Assembly (NCBI GenBank): GCA_002320935.1
Contig: DCLG01000060.1
Span: 5,441-14,088, forward strand
Direction: 5' to 3'
DNA length: 8,648 nucleotides
Origin: Pedobacter sp. UBA1654
Lineage (GTDB): Bacteria; Bacteroidota; Bacteroidia; Sphingobacteriales; Sphingobacteriaceae
How positions within the stretch are numbered: the stretch's first letter is position 1; the number at the start of each line of letters is the position of its first letter. The notes under the pieces were generated by a model. It made no database searches. It was not told the DNA's origin and saw nothing but the letters and a program-made list of their open reading frames with translations. The translations under genes and the position numbers were made by a program. This document shows positions 1 through 7,013 of the stretch, piece after piece.

Positions 1-1
1 T

Positions 2-517
2 TACATCTCTGAATACTATCCTACTTTATCTCTAACCGCAAACTATTCGTCAACCGGACAGAGCGACAGGTTCGACCTTTTTAAAAGCAGAAACAACAGC
101 AGTGCGTTCTGGTATGATGCATCGGCTGTAGGCTTAACCTTACGTATTCCAATCTTTGATGGTTTCGCAACTCGGTCCAGAGTAAGACAGGCGAACGTAG
201 ATATCCTTAAGGCCGAAGAAGATCGCAGGGAAACGACCAATGCGCTAAACATGGCTTACGAAAATGCTAAGATTGCGCTAAGAAACAGCATCAACACCAT
301 AAATTCGCAACGTCAGAACGTGCAGTTGGCAGAAGAGATCTACCAAAGCACTCAGAACAACTATAATAATGGCCTTGCTGCATTAACAGATCTGTTGGAT
401 ACTGAAAATGCATTAACAGAAGCACAAAACAGCTACACCCAGGCGCTACTTAATTATAAGATCGCTGAAATTCAACTTGTAAAATCAAACGGAAATATAA
501 AATCACTATTAAAATGA
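2..517 (+). CDS. TolC-like outer-membrane factor of RND efflux operon 1, C-terminal part (5' truncated by window edge)
   Basis: This is the last 171 codons of an OMF, open from base 2 to the TGA at 515-517; the N-terminal part lies outside the window. OMF trimers form the outer-membrane barrel and periplasmic tunnel through which an RND pump expels substrate. The fragment shows the second half of the internally repeated OEP fold: a tyrosine-rich beta strand at the start (YYPTLSLTANYS), the typical LRIPIFDG stretch at fragment residues 47-54, a long helical region, and the helix-turn motif YNNGLAALTDLLD from residue 121, followed by the final helix. The ATG of the adaptor gene overlaps its stop (ATGA), so the two are almost certainly co-transcribed and translationally coupled. 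It is only distantly similar to the OMF at 5653-7005. Signal peptide and true start cannot be judged. The family call is secure; the substrate is unknown. Confidence 0.93.
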   Translation, partial: YISEYYPTLSLTANYSSTGQSDRFDLFKSRNNSSAFWYDASAVGLTLRIPIFDGFATRSRVRQANVDILKAEEDRRETTNALNMAYENAKIALRNSINTINSQRQNVQLAEEIYQSTQNNYNNGLAALTDLLDTENALTEAQNSYTQALLNYKIAEIQLVKSNGNIKSLLK

Positions 518-1578
518 AAAGAGGAATTATTATAACCTTAGTTGTTGTCGCTACGCTTGTGGGCATATGGCTGGTTCTAAATAACAACAAGAAAAACAAT
601 GAAGCCAAGACCGCAATCGTATCTGAAGGTAGTGGTGCTGTAAGTGTTCGTGTTGCTTCAGTTGAAAAGAAAGCCGTTGATTTAGACTTTAGTGCAAACG
701 GCACCTTTATTCCAGGTACAGAAATCAACTTCTTATCTGAAAATGCAGGTCGCGTAACCAGAATTTTAGTTGATGAAGGTGACCGCGTGAAAAAAGGTCA
801 GGTACTTGCCATTATTGATGCAGAGATCTTAAATACAGACCGCGAAACCGCAGAAGCAGCATTACAGAATGCGATCCGCGATGAAGCAAGATACAGCAGT
901 TCTTTTTCAACTGGTGGCGTAACCCAGCAGCAGTTGGATCAGGCACGTTTAGCCGTTAAAAATGCAAGACTTAGATTACAAAGTGCTTCCCGCAGGGTTA
1001 GTGATGCAAACATCAAAGCGCCAATCAACGGTATTGTGAACAAGAGATTTATTGAAGTAGGTGCTTTTGTAACCGCTCAAGGCACACAGTTATTCGAACT
1101 GGTAGATGTTTCCAAGCTGAAACTGAAAGTTAATGTAAATGAAAATCAGGTTGCAAATCTGAATGTAGGAGATGCCGTTCAAATCAAGAGCAACGTGTTC
1201 CCTGCAGATAACTTTACCGGTAAGATCACATTCATTGCAGCAAAAGCAGATAACACCTTGAACTTCCCTATTGAAATTGAAGTTGCAAACAGCCAGTCCA
1301 ATAAGCTTAAAGCTGGTATGTACGCTACAGCAATCTTCAAATTCCCTAACCAGGCACCAACCATTACCATCCCTCGCGGATCCTTTATTGGTAGCGTAAG
1401 CAGCAACCAGATCTTCGTTTTAGCGGATGGCAATAAAGCAGCAGTACGCAAGGTGGTAACCGGCAGAATTATCGGTGATCAGGTGGAGATTCTTGATGGT
1501 GTAAAAGAGGGTGAAACAGTAATCATCAGTGGTCAGATCAACCTTGTTGATGGCAGCCCGGTTAGCGTGATTAAATAA
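514..1578 (+). CDS. Periplasmic adaptor (membrane fusion protein, HlyD/AcrA family) of RND efflux operon 1
   Basis: This 354-residue adaptor would link the inner-membrane pump at 1619-4810 to the OMF encoded upstream. Residues 4-22 form one hydrophobic segment after Met-Lys-Arg, without a lipobox cysteine, so it is probably held in the inner membrane by an uncleaved N-terminal helix with the rest in the periplasm. The first lipoyl half-motif lies at about residues 79-102 (GRVTRILVDEGDRVKKGQ). A short alpha-helical hairpin follows at about 105-160, broken by a Gly-Gly turn. The second lipoyl half begins with IKAPINGIV at residue 167. Beta-barrel and membrane-proximal domains follow to the C-terminus, which has the usual GVKEGETVI-type ending. 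The start is fixed by the ATGA overlap with the OMF stop and by the complete anchor. Length is normal for the family. No metal-binding His/Met cluster is seen, so a drug, detergent or lipid-like substrate is more likely than metal, but that is inference. Confidence 0.96.
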   Translation: MKRGIIITLVVVATLVGIWLVLNNNKKNNEAKTAIVSEGSGAVSVRVASVEKKAVDLDFSANGTFIPGTEINFLSENAGRVTRILVDEGDRVKKGQVLAIIDAEILNTDRETAEAALQNAIRDEARYSSSFSTGGVTQQQLDQARLAVKNARLRLQSASRRVSDANIKAPINGIVNKRFIEVGAFVTAQGTQLFELVDVSKLKLKVNVNENQVANLNVGDAVQIKSNVFPADNFTGKITFIAAKADNTLNFPIEIEVANSQSNKLKAGMYATAIFKFPNQAPTITIPRGSFIGSVSSNQIFVLADGNKAAVRKVVTGRIIGDQVEILDGVKEGETVIISGQINLVDGSPVSVIK

Positions 1579-1580
1579 TT

Positions 1581-1597
1581 TGAAAGCCAAGCTTTCA
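1581..1597 (+). repeat. Perfect 7-bp inverted repeat (hairpin) between adaptor and pump genes
   Basis: TGAAAGC at 1581-1587 and its exact reverse complement GCTTTCA at 1591-1597 flank the three-base loop CAA. The hairpin begins three bases after the adaptor stop codon and lies in the 40-base gap before the pump ATG at 1619. No T-run follows it, so it is not a classical terminator. In mRNA it could stabilise the upstream 3' end or adjust the adaptor-to-pump ratio; that role is inference. Confidence 0.5.
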
Positions 1598-1618
1598 TAA
1601 ACATTAAAAAAGATTCTG

Positions 1619-4600
1619 ATGAAAATAACAGAAATATCAATTAAACGACCTTCACTGGTAATTGTGGTTTTTACCGCATTATCATTGCTGGGACTGCTGA
1701 GCTACTTCTCGCTGAGTTATGAGCTTTTGCCTAAGTTCAGCAATAATGTGGTCTCCATTTCCACCATCTACCCTGGTGCTTCGCCAAGTGAGGTTGAGAA
1801 CAGTGTTACCAAGAAAATTGAAGATGCAATCTCCTCTATGGAGAACATCAAGAAACTGAATGCCGTTTCTTATGAAAGTTTATCCGTGGTAACCATTACC
1901 TTAACAGATAAAGCGAATGTGGATCTCTCCCTTAACGATGCACAAAGAAAGGTAAACTCCATATTGGCAGATCTGCCAGATGATGTTGATCAGCCTTCAT
2001 TAAGTAAGTTCTCACTAGACGACCTTCCGGTTATCACCATGTCTGCATCTGCAAATATGGACGATGCTACATTCTATGACCTAATCGATAACCGTATTGC
2101 GCCTATTGTTTCCCGTGTAAACGGCGTGGCACAGGTAAACTTAATTGGAGGTCAGGAACGTGAAATTCAGGTTGGACTTATGGCTGATAAGCTCCAGGGC
2201 TATAACCTGTCCGTACCACAAGTACAACAAGCTATTCTTACCTCAAACCTTGATTTCCCAACAGGAAGTGTAAAAACCAACGAGCAGGACATCCTGATCC
2301 GTCTTTCTGGTAAATACCAGAACATTGACGAGTTGCGTAATCTGGTTGTTGCAACCAGTCCTGATGGTGCACAGATCCGACTTTCTGATGTTGCTGATGT
2401 TCAGGACAGACAAAAAGAAGTAGAAAAACTAGCGCGTATCGACCGTCGTGGTGCAATTGCCATTCAGATCATTAAACAGTCTGATGCAAACGCTGTAGAG
2501 GTGAGTGAAGGTGTACATGCCACCATCGCGAAGCTGATGACGGATTATAAAACGAATGACCTTAAGATCAATATCGTAAATGACAGCTCCATCTATACAC
2601 TGGAATCTGCTGATGCCGTAATCCACGATTTGGTGCTTGCAGTTATCTTGGTAGCCTTTGTGATGCTTTTCTTCCTTCATAGTTTAAGGAATGCCTTGAT
2701 CGTTATGGTATCTATTCCTGCATCACTTATCGCTACTTTTATTGGTATCGAAATGTTCGGATTTACACTGAACCTGATGTCACTGCTCGGCCTTTCCCTT
2801 GTAGTTGGTATCCTGGTCGATGATGCGATCGTAGTATTGGAAAACATCTACCGTCACATGGAGATGGGTAAAAACAAGGTACGTGCCGCATATGACGCGA
2901 CGAGCGAAATCGGCTTTACCGTAGTATCCATTACCCTGGTAATTGTTGTGGTGTTCTTCCCGATCGCCATCACTACAGGACTGGTATCAAACATTCTAAG
3001 ACAATTCTGTGTGGTGGTAATTATTGCGACCATGTTATCCCTGGTTACATCATTCACCATCGTTCCCCTACTTTCTTCCCGATTTGGTAAACTGGAGCGT
3101 ATTGAAGGTAAAAATGCATTTGGAAAATTCATCCTTTGGTTTGAAAATCAATTGCACAAGTTCACCAACTGGATCACGAATATCCTGAAATGGTCACTTG
3201 CAAACAGAGGAAAAACCATTGGTCTGGTATTTCTGATGTTGGTTGCTTCTTGTGGATTGATTCCTGCTGGTTATATCGGTACAGAGTTTTTCCCGAAAAG
3301 TGATAAAGGCGAGTTCCTTGTTCAATTAGAGATGCCGAAAGATGCATCCATTGAACAAACCAACCTTGCAACTCAACAAGCAGAAGCCTTCCTGACTAAA
3401 AAACCAGAGATTACACAGCTGATCACCACAGTGGGTCAGGCAAGTGGTGACTTTGGTGGTACACAGGCAACAGCATACAAGTCAGAAATTAACGTGCGAC
3501 TGGTAGAGCGTAAAGACCGTGCAGATGATGCCAGTATTTATGCAACTAAAGTAAGTCGTGAGTTGGCCAAAAACCTACCAGGTGTAAAAGTTAAAACCGT
3601 TCCGATCAGTATTTTAGGTATCGCGGAGAATGCGCCTATTGAACTGGTGGTAATGGGTTCAGACCTGGACAGTGCCATGCGTTATGCAAAAGGCGCGCAG
3701 GAAGTGTTGCGTAAGATCAAAGGCTCTGCAGAGATCAAACTTTCCGTTGAAGAAGGTAGCCCGGAAATCAACGTTCAGGTAGATCGAGATAAGATGGCAT
3801 CCCTTGGCCTTTCCTTACAAACGGTTGGTTTAACCATGCAGACTGCCTTTAGTGGTAACACGGATGGAAAATTTAGAAAAGGTGAATACGAGTACGACAT
3901 TAATATCCAATATCAGTCGTTCAACAGACAAGACATTAATGATGTAAGTAACCTGATCTTTGTAAACGGTGCCGGACAACAGATTAAGCTTTCACAATTT
4001 GCAAGTATTACACAAGGTTCCGGACCAAGTCAGCTGGAAAGACGTGATAAGAGTACATCGGTATCCGTAAAAGCACAGGCCATTGGTCGTCCTACAGGTA
4101 CAGTGGTTGCCGAGTTCGAAGCAGAGTTGGAAAGACTGGAACAATCCGGTGAACTGAAAAAGCCATTAGGGGTAAGTTACCTTTGGGCCGGTGATGCGGA
4201 AAATCAAGGTGAAGGGTTTGGTACCTTAGGTATCGCCTTGTTGTCTTCCATCCTATTGGTTTACCTGATTATGGTAACCTTGTACGACAGCTTTGTGTAT
4301 CCATTCGTGGTCATGTTCTCGATCCCGCTTTCTGTGATCGGTGCCTTACTTGCCCTGGCACTGACGAATAATGCCTTGAACATCTTCACCATCCTTGGTC
4401 TGATTATGCTTATTGGTCTTGTTGCCAAAAACGCGATTATCCTTGTCGATTTTACCAACCAGATGAAAGCCGAAGGAAAGAGTACCTATGATGCTTTAAT
4501 TCTTGCTAACCATGCCCGTTTAAGACCAATCCTGATGACGACCATCGCGATGGTTATCGGTATGCTTCCAATTGCATTAGCTGGCGGAGCAGGTGCGGAA

Positions 4601-4810
4601 TGGAAAAATGGTTTGGCCTGGGTAATCATCGGTGGACTATTAAGTTCATTGTTCCTGACGCTGATCATTGTACCGGTTATGTACATGATCTTCGACAGAA
4701 TCCTGGATAAACTCGGTTATAATAAGAAAGGTGTTACCATTGAAGAATTGATGGTAGAACCGTACGATCATAAAGAGGTGAAAGAATACGAAATGGAACA
4801 TACCCATTAA
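1619..4810 (+). CDS. RND efflux pump, HAE1 type (AcrB/MexB superfamily), operon 1
   Basis: This complete 1063-residue inner-membrane proton/substrate antiporter is the motor of the first tripartite system. TM1 spans about residues 12-32. The first periplasmic porter/docking domain follows and contains YPGASPSEVE. A TM2-TM6 cluster begins near residue 337, TM7 lies around 530-550, a second periplasmic domain follows, and TM8-TM12 begin near 865. The proton-relay residues are present: Asp401-Asp402 in TM4 (GILVDDAIVVLEN, matching AcrB D407/D408), Lys937 in TM10 (GLVAKNAIILVDF, matching K940), and Arg967 and Thr974 around TM11 (RLRPILMT, matching R971/T978). The VDD-type TM4 places it with HAE1 drug/amphiphile pumps rather than CusA-type metal pumps. 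Residues 1032-1063 form a charged C-terminal tail. The start has no Shine-Dalgarno but an A-rich upstream stretch. An intrinsic terminator follows closely. The substrate cannot be read from the sequence. Confidence 0.98.
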   Translation: MKITEISIKRPSLVIVVFTALSLLGLLSYFSLSYELLPKFSNNVVSISTIYPGASPSEVENSVTKKIEDAISSMENIKKLNAVSYESLSVVTITLTDKANVDLSLNDAQRKVNSILADLPDDVDQPSLSKFSLDDLPVITMSASANMDDATFYDLIDNRIAPIVSRVNGVAQVNLIGGQEREIQVGLMADKLQGYNLSVPQVQQAILTSNLDFPTGSVKTNEQDILIRLSGKYQNIDELRNLVVATSPDGAQIRLSDVADVQDRQKEVEKLARIDRRGAIAIQIIKQSDANAVEVSEGVHATIAKLMTDYKTNDLKINIVNDSSIYTLESADAVIHDLVLAVILVAFVMLFFLHSLRNALIVMVSIPASLIATFIGIEMFGFTLNLMSLLGLSLVVGILVDDAIVVLENIYRHMEMGKNKVRAAYDATSEIGFTVVSITLVIVVVFFPIAITTGLVSNILRQFCVVVIIATMLSLVTSFTIVPLLSSRFGKLERIEGKNAFGKFILWFENQLHKFTNWITNILKWSLANRGKTIGLVFLMLVASCGLIPAGYIGTEFFPKSDKGEFLVQLEMPKDASIEQTNLATQQAEAFLTKKPEITQLITTVGQASGDFGGTQATAYKSEINVRLVERKDRADDASIYATKVSRELAKNLPGVKVKTVPISILGIAENAPIELVVMGSDLDSAMRYAKGAQEVLRKIKGSAEIKLSVEEGSPEINVQVDRDKMASLGLSLQTVGLTMQTAFSGNTDGKFRKGEYEYDINIQYQSFNRQDINDVSNLIFVNGAGQQIKLSQFASITQGSGPSQLERRDKSTSVSVKAQAIGRPTGTVVAEFEAELERLEQSGELKKPLGVSYLWAGDAENQGEGFGTLGIALLSSILLVYLIMVTLYDSFVYPFVVMFSIPLSVIGALLALALTNNALNIFTILGLIMLIGLVAKNAIILVDFTNQMKAEGKSTYDALILANHARLRPILMTTIAMVIGMLPIALAGGAGAEWKNGLAWVIIGGLLSSLFLTLIIVPVMYMIFDRILDKLGYNKKGVTIEELMVEPYDHKEVKEYEMEHTH

Positions 4811-4824
4811 GTAACTTAACACGC

Positions 4825-4861
4825 AAAAAAGCCCGTATCTGTAAAAGGATATGGGCTTTTT
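4825..4861 (+). terminator. Rho-independent terminator of operon 1 (sequence also symmetrical for the - strand)
   Basis: GCCCGTATC (4831-4839) pairs with GATATGGGC (4848-4856) through one G-U pair, making a 9-bp stem around an 8-base loop. A run of six A (4825-4830) precedes the stem and a run of five T (4857-4861) follows it. It starts 14 bases after the pump stop codon. The A-run and T-run make it capable of terminating in both directions, but no convergent gene is visible here, so the - strand activity may be incidental. Confidence 0.9.
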
Positions 4862-4935
4862 GCATTTCGGATAATTCAGGATTACGCAAACACCAGTTTC
4901 GGAACAAAAACACATCAAACCCATATGGAACCGGT

Positions 4936-4948
4936 CTGTTTAACACAG
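4936..4948. promoter_or_regulatory. Candidate regulator-binding inverted repeat next to the distal promoter element
   Basis: CTGTTTAACACAG is an imperfect palindrome with five of six base pairs matching around a central A. It ends one base before a TAnnTTTG element at 4950-4957. Its TGT...ACA arms resemble those of the better palindrome at 4992-5006, which suggests, but does not show, that both bind the TetR-family protein encoded at 5031-5612. Confidence 0.3.
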
Positions 4949-4949
4949 C

Positions 4950-4957
4950 TATTTTTG
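4950..4957 (+). promoter_or_regulatory. Candidate distal -7 promoter element for operon 2
   Basis: TATTTTTG matches the Bacteroidota -7 consensus TAnnTTTG exactly. A start site a few bases downstream would give a leader of roughly 65-70 bases before the TetR gene. I see no clear TTG-type -33 element at the expected distance, so support rests on the -7 match and on its position in the intergenic region. Confidence 0.4.
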
Positions 4958-4991
4958 TCAAGATCATTTTTAAGTCATAAGCAAATACATG

Positions 4992-5006
4992 GTGTAATAA
5001 GTACAC
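4992..5006. promoter_or_regulatory. Candidate TetR-family operator
   Basis: GTGTAATAAGTACAC is a 15-bp palindrome with perfect 5-bp arms (GTGTA/TACAC); six of seven base pairs match around the central A. It lies nine bases upstream of the -7 element at 5016-5023, between the expected -33 and -7 positions. A bound repressor there would block RNA polymerase. The TetR-family gene begins 24 bases further on, so autoregulation is the simplest reading. Size and symmetry fit TetR/AcrR operators in general; the pairing with this protein is inference. Confidence 0.5.
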
Positions 5007-5015
5007 GAAAAACTT

Positions 5016-5023
5016 TACTTTTG
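5016..5023 (+). promoter_or_regulatory. Candidate proximal -7 promoter element for operon 2
   Basis: TACTTTTG matches TAnnTTTG exactly and ends seven bases before the TetR-family ATG at 5031. Transcription from it would begin within a few bases of the start codon, giving an extremely short or absent leader. No good -33 TTG is seen upstream; the 4992-5006 palindrome occupies much of that spacer. Confidence 0.5.
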
Positions 5024-5030
5024 TAACCGA

Positions 5031-5612
5031 ATGAACGTTCAATTAGAAGATATTTGTGGCAAACGCGAGACTGTTTTGAACAGTACCCTCGCTCTTATTC
5101 GTCAGTATGGCTTTCACGGCACACCGATGAGCATGATTGCAAAACATGCGGGTGTAGCTGCGGGAACCATCTACCATTACTTTGAATCTAAAGATGCATT
5201 GATTGATGCATTGTATGTGCATGAAAGCAGCAGGCTTGCTGCATCATTGCTGGTTGGTGACGATGTAACGCTGGACTACAAGGAGCGGTTCTTTCGCTGT
5301 ATGCTAAACCATTACTACTTCTACATTGGTAATCCAGACACTTTGTATTTTCTGGAGCAGTACTCCAATTCTCCCTATGCCAAGAATCAGGTAGAAAACC
5401 ATGAGAAGCGTTTTGAGCACATCATCCGGTTTTTTGACTACGGGATACAGGAAAAGTATTTCAAGAATATCGATGCAAAGTTGCTCATGCCGATCATCAA
5501 GGGAACGCTTGTGGCTGCTGCAAACTTCCAGCTCAGGCAGCATATGGTATTCTCAGATGATGATATCAGAGCGGTGATCAGCATGATTTGGGACGGCATT
5601 AAAAAACAATAA
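5031..5612 (+). CDS. TetR/AcrR-family transcriptional repressor, probable regulator of efflux operon 2
   Basis: This 193-residue protein has the normal length and layout for TetR/AcrR regulators. An N-terminal three-helix DNA-binding domain spans about residues 11-60: LALIRQYGFHGTPMSMIAKHAG leads into the recognition helix at about 42-50 and the signature GTIYHYFESKDALI at 45-58. The remaining helical C-terminal domain (about 65-190) would form the ligand pocket and dimer interface; it is variable in this family and I recognise no specific ligand class. The start is well constrained: no in-frame start lies between the upstream stop at 4998-5000 and this ATG, and the next ATG (Met33) would destroy the helix-turn-helix. 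No Shine-Dalgarno is present. It is co-directional with the OMF, adaptor and pump genes, 40 bases upstream of the first, so it is probably co-transcribed with them. Likely DNA targets are the palindromes at 4992-5006 and perhaps 4936-4948. Confidence 0.95.
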   Translation: MNVQLEDICGKRETVLNSTLALIRQYGFHGTPMSMIAKHAGVAAGTIYHYFESKDALIDALYVHESSRLAASLLVGDDVTLDYKERFFRCMLNHYYFYIGNPDTLYFLEQYSNSPYAKNQVENHEKRFEHIIRFFDYGIQEKYFKNIDAKLLMPIIKGTLVAAANFQLRQHMVFSDDDIRAVISMIWDGIKKQ

Positions 5613-5652
5613 AACAGCAAACAATTTAAACTCAATACCTTTTAATACATAT

Positions 5653-7005
5653 ATGAAATCACGTAATTTCCTAATTACCATGCTTTTATGGATCCCTCTC
5701 CTACTCCCCGGATCGGTATCCGCACAATCTATCGTAAAAGCAGAACAGCCACTTACCAATGCCACGCTACAGCAGTGCATTGATTACGCATTAAGTAACA
5801 GGCCTGAAGTTAAACAATCCGTGCTTGATGAAGAAATCGCCGATCGTGATATCAAATCTGCACTTTCGGGCTGGTTGCCACAGATCAATGCCTCAGGAAG
5901 TTTCAACCACAATTTGAAGCAGCAAACACAGGTGCTTACTACAAATGGGGTTTCTTCCTTTTTAACTTTTGGTGCTAAAAATACATCATCATTGGTATTA
6001 CAAGCAGATCAGCAGTTTCTAAACGCTGGTCTTATCCAGGCATCTAAATCTGCAAAGTACTTCAGACAGCAGTACAGACAAAATACCGAAGCCAACAGAA
6101 TCAACACGGTAGTAGAGGTTAGTAAAGCTTACTACGACATTCTGACCAGCAATGAGCAGCTGAACATCATCAACGAGAACATTGCCCGGTTGCAAAAGCA
6201 ACTTAAAGATGCAAGTGCACAGTACGAAGCAGGTTTAGTAGATAAAACCGACTTCCAGCGTGCGCAGATCAGCTTAAGCAACTCTTTGGCAGATAAGAAA
6301 CGTACAGAAGAATTGGTGAAATACAAGTATGCTTATTTAAAAGAGCTAATCGGCTACCAGGGCAAAGAAAACTTCACATTGTCGTTTACCGCAGCTGATA
6401 TGGAAAATGATGTTTTGATCGATACTACCCAGATGCTCGATTACCAGAACCGTGTGGAATTCCGCTTATTGGAAACACAACGTCAGCTACAAAGCATCAA
6501 TACCAGCTATAACAAATGGAGCTATTTGCCAACATTATCTGGTTTCTACAATTATGGGTTTAACTATCAAAGTCAACAGATTGACAATCTGTACGACCGC
6601 AACTTTCCAAGCTCTCTCATTGGTCTGAGGTTAACACTTCCAATTTTCCAGGGTGGCAGGCGTACACATGAAATTAAAAAATCACAGTTACAGGAACAAA
6701 GAGTTGATCTGGACCTGGAGAACGTGAAAAATCAAATTAACTCGCAATATGAGGCAGCAATTGCTACATACAAAGCCAACCTGAACGACCTTAGAACAAA
6801 CAAGGAGAACGTAGAAATATCAAGATCGGTTTACAACACCATCAAATTACAATATGACGAAGGCATCAAAACGTATCTGGATCTGATGACCTCAGAGACC
6901 GACCTTCGCACCGCACAATTAAACTATTTGAATTCACTATATAGTTTATTAGCATCAAAACTAGACGTAAAACAAGCATTAGGAACAATAACCGTTAATC
7001 AATAA
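5653..7005 (+). CDS. TolC-like outer-membrane factor of RND efflux operon 2
   Basis: This complete 450-residue OMF would be the outer-membrane exit duct of the second system. Residues 1-24 form a Sec signal peptide: a basic start (MKSRN), a leucine-rich core, and a VSA site with likely cleavage before Gln25. Gln at +1 is common for signal peptidase I substrates in Bacteroidota. There is no lipobox, so unlike OprM it is not lipidated. Two OEP repeats are visible. The first has its helix-turn at about residue 191 (YEAGLVDKTDFQRAQ). The second begins with an aromatic strand (YLPTLSGFYNYGFNY), then LRLTLPIFQGG at 325-335 and the helix-turn at 401 (YDEGIKTYLDLMTSETDL). Long helices between them form the tunnel. 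The adaptor ATG follows its stop after eight bases. It is distinct from the OMF at 2-517, so each pump appears to have its own exit duct. Confidence 0.97.
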   Translation: MKSRNFLITMLLWIPLLLPGSVSAQSIVKAEQPLTNATLQQCIDYALSNRPEVKQSVLDEEIADRDIKSALSGWLPQINASGSFNHNLKQQTQVLTTNGVSSFLTFGAKNTSSLVLQADQQFLNAGLIQASKSAKYFRQQYRQNTEANRINTVVEVSKAYYDILTSNEQLNIINENIARLQKQLKDASAQYEAGLVDKTDFQRAQISLSNSLADKKRTEELVKYKYAYLKELIGYQGKENFTLSFTAADMENDVLIDTTQMLDYQNRVEFRLLETQRQLQSINTSYNKWSYLPTLSGFYNYGFNYQSQQIDNLYDRNFPSSLIGLRLTLPIFQGGRRTHEIKKSQLQEQRVDLDLENVKNQINSQYEAAIATYKANLNDLRTNKENVEISRSVYNTIKLQYDEGIKTYLDLMTSETDLRTAQLNYLNSLYSLLASKLDVKQALGTITVNQ

Positions 7006-7013
7006 CCCAAACA

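Noticed and set aside
380..420. Direct repeat GCATTAACAGA at 380-390 and 410-420
   Set aside because: The copies are 30 bases apart and in the same reading frame, encoding two Ala-Leu-Thr stretches of the OMF helix-turn; this is protein-level similarity, not a DNA element.
2854..3132. Antisense open frames inside the pump gene, with similar ones inside all other genes
   Set aside because: Each lies opposite a well-supported coding region with clear family motifs and shows no conserved protein features of its own.
1619..4810. Operon 1 pump as a heavy-metal (CusA/CzcA) exporter
   Set aside because: The TM4 motif is the HAE1 form with a VDD pair, and neither pump nor adaptor shows the methionine or histidine clusters expected for metal transport.
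4865..4903. TTTCGGA repeated at 4865-4871 and 4897-4903
   Set aside because: Only two short copies, 32 bases apart, without symmetry or a link to a promoter element.
4921..4928. CCATATGG, a perfect 8-bp palindrome in the intergenic region
   Set aside because: It is short and does not extend beyond 8 bp; expected often enough by chance and unlike the TGT...ACA repeats nearby.
4734..5042. 102-codon open frame on the - strand across the operon 2 regulatory region, and an overlapping 92-codon frame at 4646-4924
   Set aside because: They run through the pump 3' end, the terminator hairpin and the promoter region, have no recognisable domain or start signal, and look like chance frames in low-stop sequence.
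5636..5643. TACCTTTT before the operon 2 OMF gene as a possible -7 box
   Set aside because: It lacks the final G of TAnnTTTG, no -33 element is visible, and the gene is most simply read from the upstream TetR-family promoter.
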